Below are positions 26,601 to 38,742 of a stretch of DNA of 64,000 bases, piece by piece; positions within the stretch are counted from its first letter, which is position 1; each line of letters opens with the position of its first letter. The translations under genes were made by a program, and so were the position numbers. The notes below the pieces were generated by a model. The model ran no database searches and was not told the origin of the DNA. It saw only the letters and a list, made by a program, of their open reading frames with translations. Source of the DNA: Perognathus longimembris pacificus (taxonomy: Eukaryota > Chordata > Mammalia > Rodentia > Heteromyidae); contig NC_063171.1 of assembly GCF_023159225.1 (NCBI RefSeq), positions 4,507,501-4,571,500 on the forward strand, read 5' to 3'.

Positions 26601-29600
26601 ATGTGACTCTTAGCTAATGTTGGGCAGAAGTTTTTAAACAGCAGATAGGATAGGAAGATGTTAAAGAACACCTCGGTCTTTCTGGTTTCTACCTCCTTGT
26701 TCATGACATACCATTATAATAACACTATTAGGGACCTGTCTCACCCCTACATCAGGGACTTCTGGAGACAGCTGATATTCATCTTTATACTATAAGCCCT
26801 AGCCTGCACTAGAGTCTCAATAGTCACTTATGGAATGCATAAATGTTTCCAGAATAAGAACATATAGCCTGTCATAACCTTTCTACTGGAACATAATTAA
26901 GCCAACACATCTGAAAGAACTGTTATGCAATCAGAAACAAAGGCCATAGCCACCTTACCTCTGGAATCTCTGAATGAAATACTAACTGGAAAGCAGCTAC
27001 AAAGATAAAGGCTCTCCTAACCTCAATGTAGTATATTAGTATTAAAGACTTGGCTTAGATGACATAAGAGGAATATAAAATTGAAAGAAATTCCCTTGGA
27101 AAGTGTGTCTGAAAAAATTATGTATCCTTTGTCTTGTATGTAAGTTTATCTGATTTGGAGAGTGGAAAGGGAAGCACAGAAACAGCAAGACGAAAGGGTG
27201 AACTAATTCATCCATGCAACCACTAGACACTATTTTGAAAATGAACTGTACAACTTACGAGGGAAGGAAATCAGGAGGGGAAAAACTAGGAGAGAATGAG
27301 GGAAGGGGTGACACTGTTCCATAGGAAATGTACTCATTACTTGACTCAAGTAACTGTAACCCCTAAGTACATCACCTTTACCATAAAATTAAAAAAGAAA
27401 GCTGAACAAATATTGTTAAGATGGCAATAGATCCCATGTTGATCAAAGGAAAACAAAAGCCGTACAATGACAGTAGATTATTATTCACCATTTTGGATTA
27501 ATTCCTTTTCAGGATTTACATTTTTGTCAGACTAGAATTTTTTTCTTTGAAAGAAAAATATATGTATCATATAAATGCATATGTGAGGAATATTGTCTTT
27601 GTCTCTAAACTTCATATGCACATGAAATTGTGGGCTCATGTATGCTTTGCTCAATAAGATAAATTATTTAAGCTCACCAAAAACATGTTTCATAGTTCAT
27701 AGCTCTTTTTGCCTGCTGCAGATATCGATGAGTGTTTTGCACACCCCGGCGTATGTGGGCCTGGCACCTGCTATAACACCCTGGGAAACTACACCTGTAT
27801 TTGCCCACCGGAGTACATGCAGGTCAATGGAGGCCGCCACTGCATGGGTATGTGAGTGAAAGCACCCAAATGGCCGTCAGACTGAGCCGCTTAAGTAGTG
27901 TTCAGTTTAGTTGGAAATTCAATCTTCATGAATGGTTACATATTTCAGAGTCTCTTGACTTTTAGCTTTACAGTTACATGTTTTGAGTCTAAGGTAAGAG
28001 ATTTCATCAGCTGTTGCTGTTACATGTCTTAGATCATTTCAGTTCTCTGGTATAAATTATACATTAATATAAAAATAAACTACATTTTCAATTTAATACT
28101 ATATGGAAGTGAAAACTCTGATCAAGATGCACTGGATACTTAGATGGACATGTTAAATTGTAACCCCTTTGTATAACCTTGTAAAAGTCAGGGGAAAAAT
28201 AAGATAAAAAATAAATGTAAATGTAATACTAAATCAGGTATGGTGCTTTACATCTGTAATCACAACTATTCCCCATGTATCCCTGAGATGGGGAATGTTG
28301 TGATTGAAGGCAAGGCTAGGCAAAAGTTAGGAGACCCCAACTCAATCAGTAAGCTGGGCCTGTGGTTCTATCTTCACGGGAAGCCAAAAATGTGAGACTG
28401 TGTTTGGAAAATAACTAAAGCCAAAAGGTCTGGGGGTGCTGTATAGCACCTCCCTAGCTAGTGAGAGGTCCTGAGTTCAAAATCCTAGTACCACAACAAA
28501 TGTCTTGAGACTTTATACTTTTTAAGTTGTATAAATGTTTTTAATTAGAGAAATAGTGCCTTTCACAAAAATTATAAATGAAATCCTGCACCTAAAACCC
28601 AGAGTTTGAAAAACTATTTAAAACAGAAGAGATAGGAATCTTAAACTGATTTGCCAAATTCAGAGCGTTATTTTAAGGTGGCTGCAAATCCTGAAGATGC
28701 TTTCAGCTTTCTCTTTTTTTTTTTTTTTTTTTTTTGGCCAGTCCTGGGCCTTGGACTCAGGGCCTGAGCACTGTCCCTGGCTTCTTCCCGCTCAAGGCTA
28801 GCACTCCGCCACTTGAGCCACAGCGCCGCTTCTGGCCGTTTTCTGTATATGTGGTGCTGGGGAATCGAACCTAGGGCCTCGTGTATCCGAGGCAGGCACT
28901 CTTGCCACTAGGCTACATCCCCAGCCCTCAGCTTTCTCTTTTGACTCGAAGATGTGTGTGAGCTTCACCATGCATGGTCTGCGGGTTTCGCTGGTGAGCT
29001 AATGGATTTCTGTCCATGCAGACATGAGGAAAAGCTTTTGCTACCGAAGCTATAACGGAACCACCTGTGAGAACGAGTTACCTTTCAACGTGACAAAGAG
29101 GATGTGCTGTTGTACATACAATGTTGGCAAAGCCTGGAACAAACCTTGTGAACCGTGCCCAATGCCAGGAACAAGTAAGCACAAGTTCCATGCTTCTGCT
29201 AAAGGCCTAGTTCAGAAAGTGCACATGTGCAGAACAGCATAGTGCACAAGTGTGCCCTGATGCCAGAGCTGCTCTGCCATGGGCATCACAGCCATGTCAC
29301 AGGGCTCAACTTCCCAACTGGACTTTTGGACTCATCACCAATTATTTCTCTAGGTTTTCTTTTTCCTTTGAGATATTGGGGACTCAGGTTTGCTGGCCTT
29401 GTTTACTCTAATGAGACTTACCACTTGAACCACTCCTCCATCCCTGCTTTTTGTTAATTAATTGGACTTTTCTGCCCATTCAGGCTTTGCGTTACAATCC
29501 TAGGCATGAGCCACTGGTGATTGGTTCATTCACTAATTTCTAGGATGCATGTTTCTTTTATTTAGGGAGTAACACTAGAAAAGTGTTATTTTGAATGAGT

Positions 29601-32600
29601 TTGAAAATGTTAAAATTGTGTTGTTTTATTTATATTTTAAAGCTGATTTTAAAGCCATATGTGGAAATATTCCTGGATTCACCTTTGACATTCACACAGG
29701 AAAAGCTGTTGGTGAGTCTTCCAAATTATGTTTGCTTATGCATGTATGTATTTCATTATATATCATATTTTAAAAATCATGTTGTTTTTAAAAATTCAGC
29801 AGTTCCACAAAATATTGTCATCTGGCTGTCCATCTAATATAGTTAGTGAATCCAGAAAAGAATCATGCTTAGAGCAAGTATTATGTACAACTGATGGCAT
29901 TTGCCCATCAGTATAGTCTAGAGATGGAGTTACTATATTTATGTGACAATCTCAACATACCATCAGTATACACATACCATGTCAATATTTGAAGCATATG
30001 ACTAAATAATCTACCATACTGTAAACAATTTGTACTATTTTTAACAACATGTGTTTAAGTCTTTAGTATATTTTATAGTGTCCCTTTCTGTTCTAGTTAC
30101 AAATTTTCAGAATTATTACTCATAGAAATTACTTCCTTCTGAATATAATTTGTTGCTTACTCTACATGTCTTCCTCAGAGTTTCAGTCAGAAATGTAATT
30201 TCAAGTCTCTGTTCCATATACACATGTAACACAATATATGAAATAAAGGAAACATAACTTTTAGCATATGAATAGCAGTAACTTGGGTGACCTGACTTAA
30301 CTCAAAGCAATGGTTGATTCCCTAAGAAGTTAATTTACCTTATTGACACTTAAAATTCATATTTAATGGCCTGTTGTATTTTCATAAACCACAGAGCCAT
30401 TTATGCCAGTACATATTTGATTTTGTCACCGAATGTATATTCTCATTCCAGGATTTACATAGTGTTTTTTTGAGATTATTTGTTAAATATATTAGGCAGA
30501 ACCACATACATTTTACTAAATCTGTTCCACTGCAGACATCGATGAATGTAAGGAGATTCCAGGCATTTGTGCAAACGGTGTGTGCATTAACCAGATTGGC
30601 AGCTTCCGCTGTGAATGCCCTACAGGCTTCAGTTATAATGACTTGCTCTTGGTCTGTGAAGGTAATGTGGATAATGTATGCTCTTTGTCCATCAAGAGCA
30701 GATGGGCGTCTCTCTCTCTCTCTTCCATCTAATTTCTTGTGTAGTTCTTGTTTGTTTGTTTTGTGCTTTTGGGTTGAACATAGGTCCTGGCACTTGCAAG
30801 GCAAGCATTTTACCACTCCTACTCCGTGCTCAAGTCCTTCTTCTTTTCAGTCTCTTCTGTGAGGGTCTGGTTCTTTTGCCCAGGCTGTATTCAGACCATG
30901 ATCCTTCTCCTTTTGTAGCAGAGATTACAGGCGTGTGCTGCCCCCTGTGGCCTTCTTCTGTAGTGATGTAAGAGTTGATAGTCAACGTGATGACTCCTTT
31001 CAATGGAATCCTTACTCTTTCAGACATCGATGAGTGCAGCAATGGGGACAATGTGTGCCAGCGCAACGCAGACTGCATCAACAGCCCCGGCAGCTACCGC
31101 TGCGAATGCGCCACAGGCTTCAAGCTCTCGCCCAATGGCGCCTGTGTAGGTGAGCTGACTGGCCCAGAGTCCAATGGTATAGATTTCCCACACCGGAATG
31201 GCTCCATACTTTCCTATCCAGACAGCACCTTCCAGACTATTCCTAAAAAGACTGTCTCATGTGGTCCTTTAACCATAATGTTTAGATTATTTTGCTAAGA
31301 ATAAAGGTCCTGTCAGTGGTTTCCCTAGGTTAAGATAGTATCCTTGAGATACCAATCAACCTGAAAAATTGCATGATTCAAAAAATAGACTTGGATTCAT
31401 GAAAGCCTTGCTTATTTTGATTCAACCATAGTTATGGTTCATTTTCATCCTGTCAGTAATAATTAATAGCAGGTTAGAGAAACACATCTGTGAAAAATGA
31501 AAGGATCCTAATAAAAATCAGACTTGTTTGATGCGTTTTATTTTTAGATCGGAACGAATGTTTAGAAATTCCTAATGTTTGCAGTCATGGCCTGTGTGTT
31601 GATTTGCAAGGAAGTTACCAGTGCATCTGCCACAATGGTTTTAAGGCTTCTCAAGACCAGACCATGTGCATGGGTAAGAAGGACACTGCATTCTGGGGAA
31701 GGAAGTGGGGCTGAGGCTCGAGAATCAATTACAGATCCCATCGCAGGCCTTCAGTAACTGTCACGCATGTCTCGGCTGTGTGGAACTGTATAAGGCTTTG
31801 TGTAGTACAAATTTTGCAAGCAGGGACATGTCACAATATGCCCTTCAGGTAAGTGATTCTCAAGCTTTTTTGCTAGAAGATATTCACATAGTTTGACATG
31901 CACTCTAAGACACTCAAATTCTTGAGGAATTTACCACAATACCAGCTCCCCTTTACCCCTCAGTACACCCCCCCCCCAAGAAAACATCTTGAAATGTAAG
32001 GGAATTGTAAGTGTAACAGTATTAAAACCAAAATATGTGAACTTGAACTGAGCCCTCACTCTCAATTAGCTCATTTATTCCTGGTTAGCACTTTAGCACT
32101 TGAACCATGCCTCTAACACAGAGTTTGGCTAGTTAACTGGAGATGGAGTCTCTTAAACATTTCTTCTCAGGCTGGCTTTGAACCTTGACCCTAAATTCTG
32201 AGCCATCTGAGTTATTAGGATTATAGGCATGAGCCAGTAGTACCTATCTTAAAATGAATATAATGTATACATACATTATATACATACACACATTTTACAT
32301 ATTTTATTGAATGATAGAGGATTTATCACAGCGTTTTGTGGTTTTGCTCTTAAAATAATTACAGAAGTAAATATAGACAAACTCTATAAATATTCCCAGT
32401 AGCTACCATAAAGACTTCTTACATTATAGTAACATTCAGTGAGTGCTTGCTGAATTGAGAAGGAAGAAGTTTTCAAAGCCAGGTGAGCTAAATGCCTTGA
32501 GGAGTGACCACTCTCTACATCAGCTGTGCCTCTGCCAGTCCTCTCACTATGCTTTGCACCTAAAGGAGGAAAATCAAGTATAAAACTTGAATGTTGATGA

Positions 32601-35600
32601 TAAGCATGTTCTTGGTATGAAAAAGGCTAAGGTATATTCAAGATACTGTCTTCATGAAGATTCAAATCACATTTTGGTAACAGAATTAATTTTCTTATGG
32701 CATATGTATGTAACCAAGAACATGTGGAAAATGTCTGCTCATACCTTGTCTCTTAAGGTACACCTCCACCACCACAATCACAATCATATTTCTACTACTA
32801 TTTTCTCCCATAACAGCAGAAGAAATTAGCTGACTCTATGTAAAGGAAAACTGAAACTCTGATCCTCTTTGCATGAATTTTGTGAGATTCCATCTTTGCA
32901 CATACTGAGAGAGTTTAATTCACCAAAACATATGTAGGTGATGATGTGGAAAGTTATATGGGGAAATGTGTTTCCACCTGACTAGTTCTTCCACTGCTGG
33001 TCAGGCTCCTCTGTAGACCTCCCTTATGCAGAGCTTTCTTGCAGCTTCCTTCCTGAAGAACAGGACCTGCACTGTAGTCTTAGAAGCCTGGGATTCAGTA
33101 TAGGGAGTCTGCTCATCCATCTGGGAAAGGAATTGGCTATGTTCTTACTTCCATTGGTAGAAGAGGCTAATAAATTATGAACTCTTCATAAACTCCAGTT
33201 GGGATTCCACTACTTCATAAAATAAAAGATGATCAAGTTTATGTTTGTCTTTTTTTTTTCTTTCGCACCATTCCTGGGGCTTGAACTCTGGGCCTGGACA
33301 CTGTCCCTGAACTTTTATGCTCAAAGCTATTTTTCTACTGCTTGAGCCACAGCTCTACTTCTGGCTTTGTTGGGTAATCAATTGGAGCTAAGAATCTCAT
33401 GGACTTTTCTGCCCAGGCCAGCTTCAAACTGTAATCCTCAAATTTCAGCCTCCGGAGTAGCTAGAATTACAAGTATGAGTCTCTGACACCTGGCTTTGTT
33501 TTCTTGATCAAATGAAGTAGATACATTTCTAGGCAAGTGTTTATAATGATCAGTAGAATAAGTTGTTCTACTATCTCACAAGATTTATACTTAGAATTGA
33601 TCTCAGATTTACTCATTAAACATTTCTCCTGGGCTGGGAATATGGCCTAGTGGTAGTGCTTGCCTCATATACATGAAGCCCTGGGTTTAATTCCTCAGCA
33701 CCACATATATAGAAAAAAGCCGGAAGTGGGGCTGTGGCTCAAGAGGTAGAGGGCTAGCCTTGAGCAAAAAGAAGCCAGGGACAGTTTTTAGGCCCTGAGT
33801 CCACGCCCCAGGACTGGCAACAAAAACAAAACAAACATTTCTCCTGAAAGGAAGCTTATTTAGCCCAGTTTTGAGTGTTATATATGCCAGTAAGTCATTA
33901 TATTCTATTTTCCTCCAAATTTTGTAATTTTGATTTTTTCTCTTATCTCAAATACATTTTGTCTTTACTACACACATACACAGACACATATCCACATATA
34001 TATACATATATGTCTATATTTCTCTATATATGGGTCCTTAGTAACATGCCAGGAAAAAAGTAATTTGTAGGTAGAAAAAAAATGCAAAAGGTCAAATACT
34101 TTTTTTCCTAATAAGAGTTAAATCATGACAGGCACTGGTGGCTCATGCCTATAATCCCAGCAACTCTGGAAGCTGAGATCCCAGTTCAAAGCCAGCCCAG
34201 GCAGGAACATCCATTAGATTATTATCTCCAACTAATCACCAGAAAACCGGAAGTGGAGCTGTGGTTCATGTGGTAGAGTGCAGGCCTTTTGAAAAGAGTC
34301 CTAAACCCTGAATTCAAGCCCCACCACTGACAAAACAATAATAATAATTGAGTGATTTTGAGCAATTGTTTTTTTTTAGATGTTGATGAGTGTGAGAGAC
34401 ACCCATGTGGAAATGGAACTTGTAAGAACACAGTGGGATCCTACAACTGCCTGTGCTACCCGGGATTTGAGCTCACTCACAATAATGATTGCCTGGGTAA
34501 GTCCTCTCTCACATCTCTCTCATATCCACACAAGGTACTGGAATTAAAAAGTAAAACCAGACAACAAAGTTATATTTCAGTTGAAGATACAGGCCAAAAG
34601 AAACAAACTATCACTGACTAATTTCTCATCAACAGAAAATACTCAGTAGACTTTTTTTAAATCACTGAACCAGTCAATTTGGGGGAAAGGACATAACGAA
34701 AAGCATTGGAACTATTTATGGGTTATTTTTACCCTGTAGATAAGATTGAAGACTGTCTTTGTTTCAGTATATTTACAAGTATTTGTATCTGTCAATTCTT
34801 ATTAATTCTCATTCAAATACCAATTCATGGTGACTACATTTCTGGATAGGTTTTCAATATATAGGCTTTTTAGCCTGTACTCATGTACAGATGTGACTTG
34901 AGGATTCATGGTGAGTGAGAGGGTCCTCAATTGTGTGGAGAAGAAAGTAGTAAAAATAACAGGCATATATGTTTGCCATGTGAACAAGGACACCATGTCA
35001 GCTCTTTGCAACATAACACCTTTTAACAACATGTCCCTATATGTGGAAGAAGTTGTTTTCTACCATGATGGGACATCTCCACTCAACTCCACCTCCTCAT
35101 TTAACCTGACATGTCTTGCTATCAGTTTTCCTTAGATTTCCAAAGTCTGAAGTTGTGAAAAAGCTTAACATTTGGATGAGATTGGGCATTTTCTTCCAAC
35201 TCAGACCTTCTCAGCTGTAGTTTCTTGCCATGGGCAAGGAGGAGTAAGGCACATAGCCAGCCACAACTCTGACCAAGAACAACCTTCACATTGTTGAGGC
35301 AATCACTCACATGTAATCAATCAACCCAAGCCTTAACTGATTAAAAGGAAAAAAAAACCTCTGCTGTGTGATTCCGGAGTTTTTCATTGAAGCTTATTTT
35401 TCCATATTTAGTATATTTCTTTGTCTTTTGAATATGGTCATCATTTGCAGGTGAACGATCTGAAAATTAATCATGTTAAATTCTATGTATCCTCTTGCTT
35501 TGGGCAATAAAAATTTTTTGTCTGGAAATAATTCAATGGAAATTGAAATTTTAAATAAAAGCTTCACCTTAAACATTCAACATTCTGCTTATAAATTTAT

Positions 35601-38600
35601 GAGTTTCATTAATATCCACAGTGTATCCTTGTGACTGACATACAGTGTGGATCTGTATGAACTCAGTTACACAATCCTAGGCAGTGTTTCCTTGTAGATA
35701 AGGAATTTCTAATGTAGGATTTTGTAAATGTATGGTAGTATGTTGTTTCTTTAAGTGTTAGTAAAGCACTGTGTGTAACAGCTCTCTCTGAAAAGCTAAT
35801 TCCCATTTGCTTTTAGACATAGATGAGTGCAGCTCCTTTTTTGGTCAGGTGTGCAGAAATGGACGGTGTTTTAATGAAATTGGCTCCTTTAAGTGTTTGT
35901 GTAATGAAGGTTATGAACTCACTCCGGATGGCAAAAATTGTATAGGTAAGAATCTAAACAGTAAGTAGTCTTTGTGATGTTTTGCTTTGTGAAATAATAG
36001 AAATACCTCCCCTGCCCTACACACAGACACTTACAAAACATACTTGGCAACTCATTCAAATATCATTTGATCATCATCTGAATAAGACAAATCAAGAGAA
36101 TTAGTGACTTGCCAAATAAGACCTATCCAAAATGTCAGAAAATTTTGAAGAAATACTTGTGCCTAATGTCAATGAGAAAACCTTAGCTGAATTCATGTTA
36201 TCATCATGTAACCGGACAGATGAATCTGTGCAACAGGTATCATTCATATCTAATTTACTTTTCTCTCTTCTTTCTCTCTTGAGATACTAACGAGTGTGTT
36301 GCCCTTCCGGGCTCTTGTTCTCCTGGGACCTGTCAGAATTTGGAGGGTTCCTTCAGGTGCATTTGTCCCCCAGGGTATGAAGTCAAAAGCGAGAACTGCA
36401 TTGGTAAGACTAACCCTCAGCCTGATTGGGGTCCAGCAGCAGGGCACTGTGTGCTAAGGCCTCGCACAGACTCTGCAAATATGTAGAGTCTCAACCACTA
36501 TAAGGTTGCTGACCTACGGAATTGAGCATAGAGCTGCTTACATCTGATTTATTGAACCATCACAAATGATTTGATGGTACAGTGGAAGCAATAAGAAAAC
36601 AATCCTTTAGAAATGTAAGAGTTTACATGAACAGAAATTTTACGCTAGTCAAGGAATTTTTCATTGAGCTCTAATCTTTTTTCCAAATGTCAACAGAGAC
36701 TTTCTACTAAATTTAAAGAGTGCCTACAAAAACTGTAATCTTTGGCACACAATTTAAATATTAAAAGTGTCTAGCATCCTAGAAATGTGAAGTAGGAAAG
36801 AAACCTTAATACTTGTACTGAGGCTCCTCCCCCATGCCTTGCCTTTGGGAAGGCCTGATGTCAACACAGAAAATATTAATCCATTTTTTGTCTTAACAGA
36901 TGTTTTTCTGTTGAAACTCTTTCAGCACACAAGAGCACTGAAAGCACATCAAAAATAGGTTCCAAAATTGCCTGGTGGACATGACCAAGGCAGACTTTTC
37001 TACAGCTCACTTTATTTCTCTTTTATACAAATTATTTTTTACAGCCTTGTTGAAATTCAGAAGCACCAGCATCCTGGCACATTTTTTCTAATAGGAAAGA
37101 AATCACTCTGTTCTTTTTTCTGCCTGAATTTTGTAATTTACTCTGAGGTTATCTTGTAGTTGTAGTATTTAAAATAATAAGAATAGTAGCATTGTTTTAG
37201 GAGTTTAAGAGCCTTTGTTCCCACCATTTTCTTTTTTGTTATTTTACTCTTTTTTTCACTGTGGCCATGATTTCCCTCCTTGAGGAACATAACAGCAGTA
37301 TCTTAGTCACTAAGGACAGAAATAAAAAATGTATGCGCTTCTTTGGATTAAATTACCTTGACTACTTTCTTGTCTTAGGGAAAGTATATTTCTAATTTGT
37401 TAATGTTTTATTCAATTTCAGGAGTGTTTTCCACTCTAACCATTGCACATGCTACATATATAAATGTACACTAGCAAATACTGAGCACTGTAGAGATTTA
37501 ATTACATTAACAAATTCACTCACTGTTCTGCAGATATAAATGAATGTGAAGAGGATCCCAACATTTGCCTTTTTGGTTCCTGTACCAATACTCCAGGGGG
37601 CTTCCAGTGTATCTGCCCCCCTGGCTTTGTGCTGTCTGATAATGGACGGAGGTGCTTTGGTAAGCTGTGCCCTGGCCTCTCTTCCCTAGGTCACTCTTAC
37701 AAACCACAAAGCTAGATGGTAAACCATCACACTGGTGTTCATCATGGGAAAGTTTATGTCACTAGTAAATCCATCATTAGAGCTCTCAAAAGTGAAAGCA
37801 ATGAATTGATGCTGTCTCTACATTTTTTTAAGACTATGCTAAAAGAAAAAGATTATCCTGGTTTACCATCTACATTTTTTAGATATTTTGTTTTTGGTGT
37901 TTTAATATTGGTAGATAACTTTCTTCTGGTCTGATCACTTTGATAAGTGAATGTAATTTCTCAAATTTCATAAGCACATTATAAATAATGTAAATGCTTT
38001 GAAACAATTAAGTGAAATTGTATAAACAAGTCAATTTAAATTGGCACAAGAAAAACAAGACCTGTGAATCTAATCCATATCACATGTTCTGTCAGAAACA
38101 GAGTTACATACAAATTATTCCATCTGTTAAATGACCAATAAAGAGTCCTGTTATGTTGGTTTTCTTAATACTTCCTAGATACTCGCCAGAGTTTCTGCTT
38201 CACAAATTTTGAAAATGGAAAGTGTTCTGTACCCAAAGCTTTCAACACCACAAAAGCAAAATGCTGCTGCAGTAAAATGCCTGGAGAAGGATGGGGGGAC
38301 CCCTGTGAGCTGTGCCCTAAAGATGATGAAGGTAAGGGCAACAATGGAAAGACATCTGCAAGGATTTAAAATGTTCAGAGTCAATTTGACATATGACTTA
38401 TGAATATGTTGAGGGTTAAAATGTTCCCTCAGCTATCAGTTTTGATAGTTGAGTGAGCCCTCAGTCTGAAAGACCTCATTCAACGACTGTGTACAACACA
38501 TTTAAGCCGAGTTACTCTTTTACTTATTTTTCCTCCAAGTTTGGGATTACTTGCTTTCAAAAGAATAAGTTGGAAGGGTATAGGGCAGATGATGCAAGAG

Positions 38601-38684
38601 GGGAATGGGAGTTATATTCCAGGTTGCTGCAAAAGCCCCACATGGGTATCTCGAAGATGTAACTGGGTTTGTTCCCCAGCACCA

Positions 38685-38742
<58 letters not shown>

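Larger units (their letters stand above)
27848..29021 (+). other. FBN2 intron (cbEGF24-TB5)
   Basis: A 1.2-kb intron with an old SINE-like stretch (28232-28498) and a young reversed ID dimer (28718-28927) that ends 94 bp before the TB5 exon. Confidence 0.85.
31674..34379 (+). other. FBN2 intron (cbEGF27-cbEGF28)
   Basis: A 2.7-kb intron with four SINEs (32050-32238, 33249-33493, 33632-33832, 34131-34347). A short C run sits near 31970. No supported feature between 32240 and 33240. Confidence 0.85.

Noticed and set aside
30382..30816. 144-residue antisense ORF over cbEGF25
   Set aside because: It is the complement of an exon and its neighbours, with no domain and no supporting signals.
30374..30862. 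162-residue + strand ORF over cbEGF25
   Set aside because: It runs in a different frame from the cbEGF25 reading, and the exon frame has the full six-Cys pattern and proper junctions.
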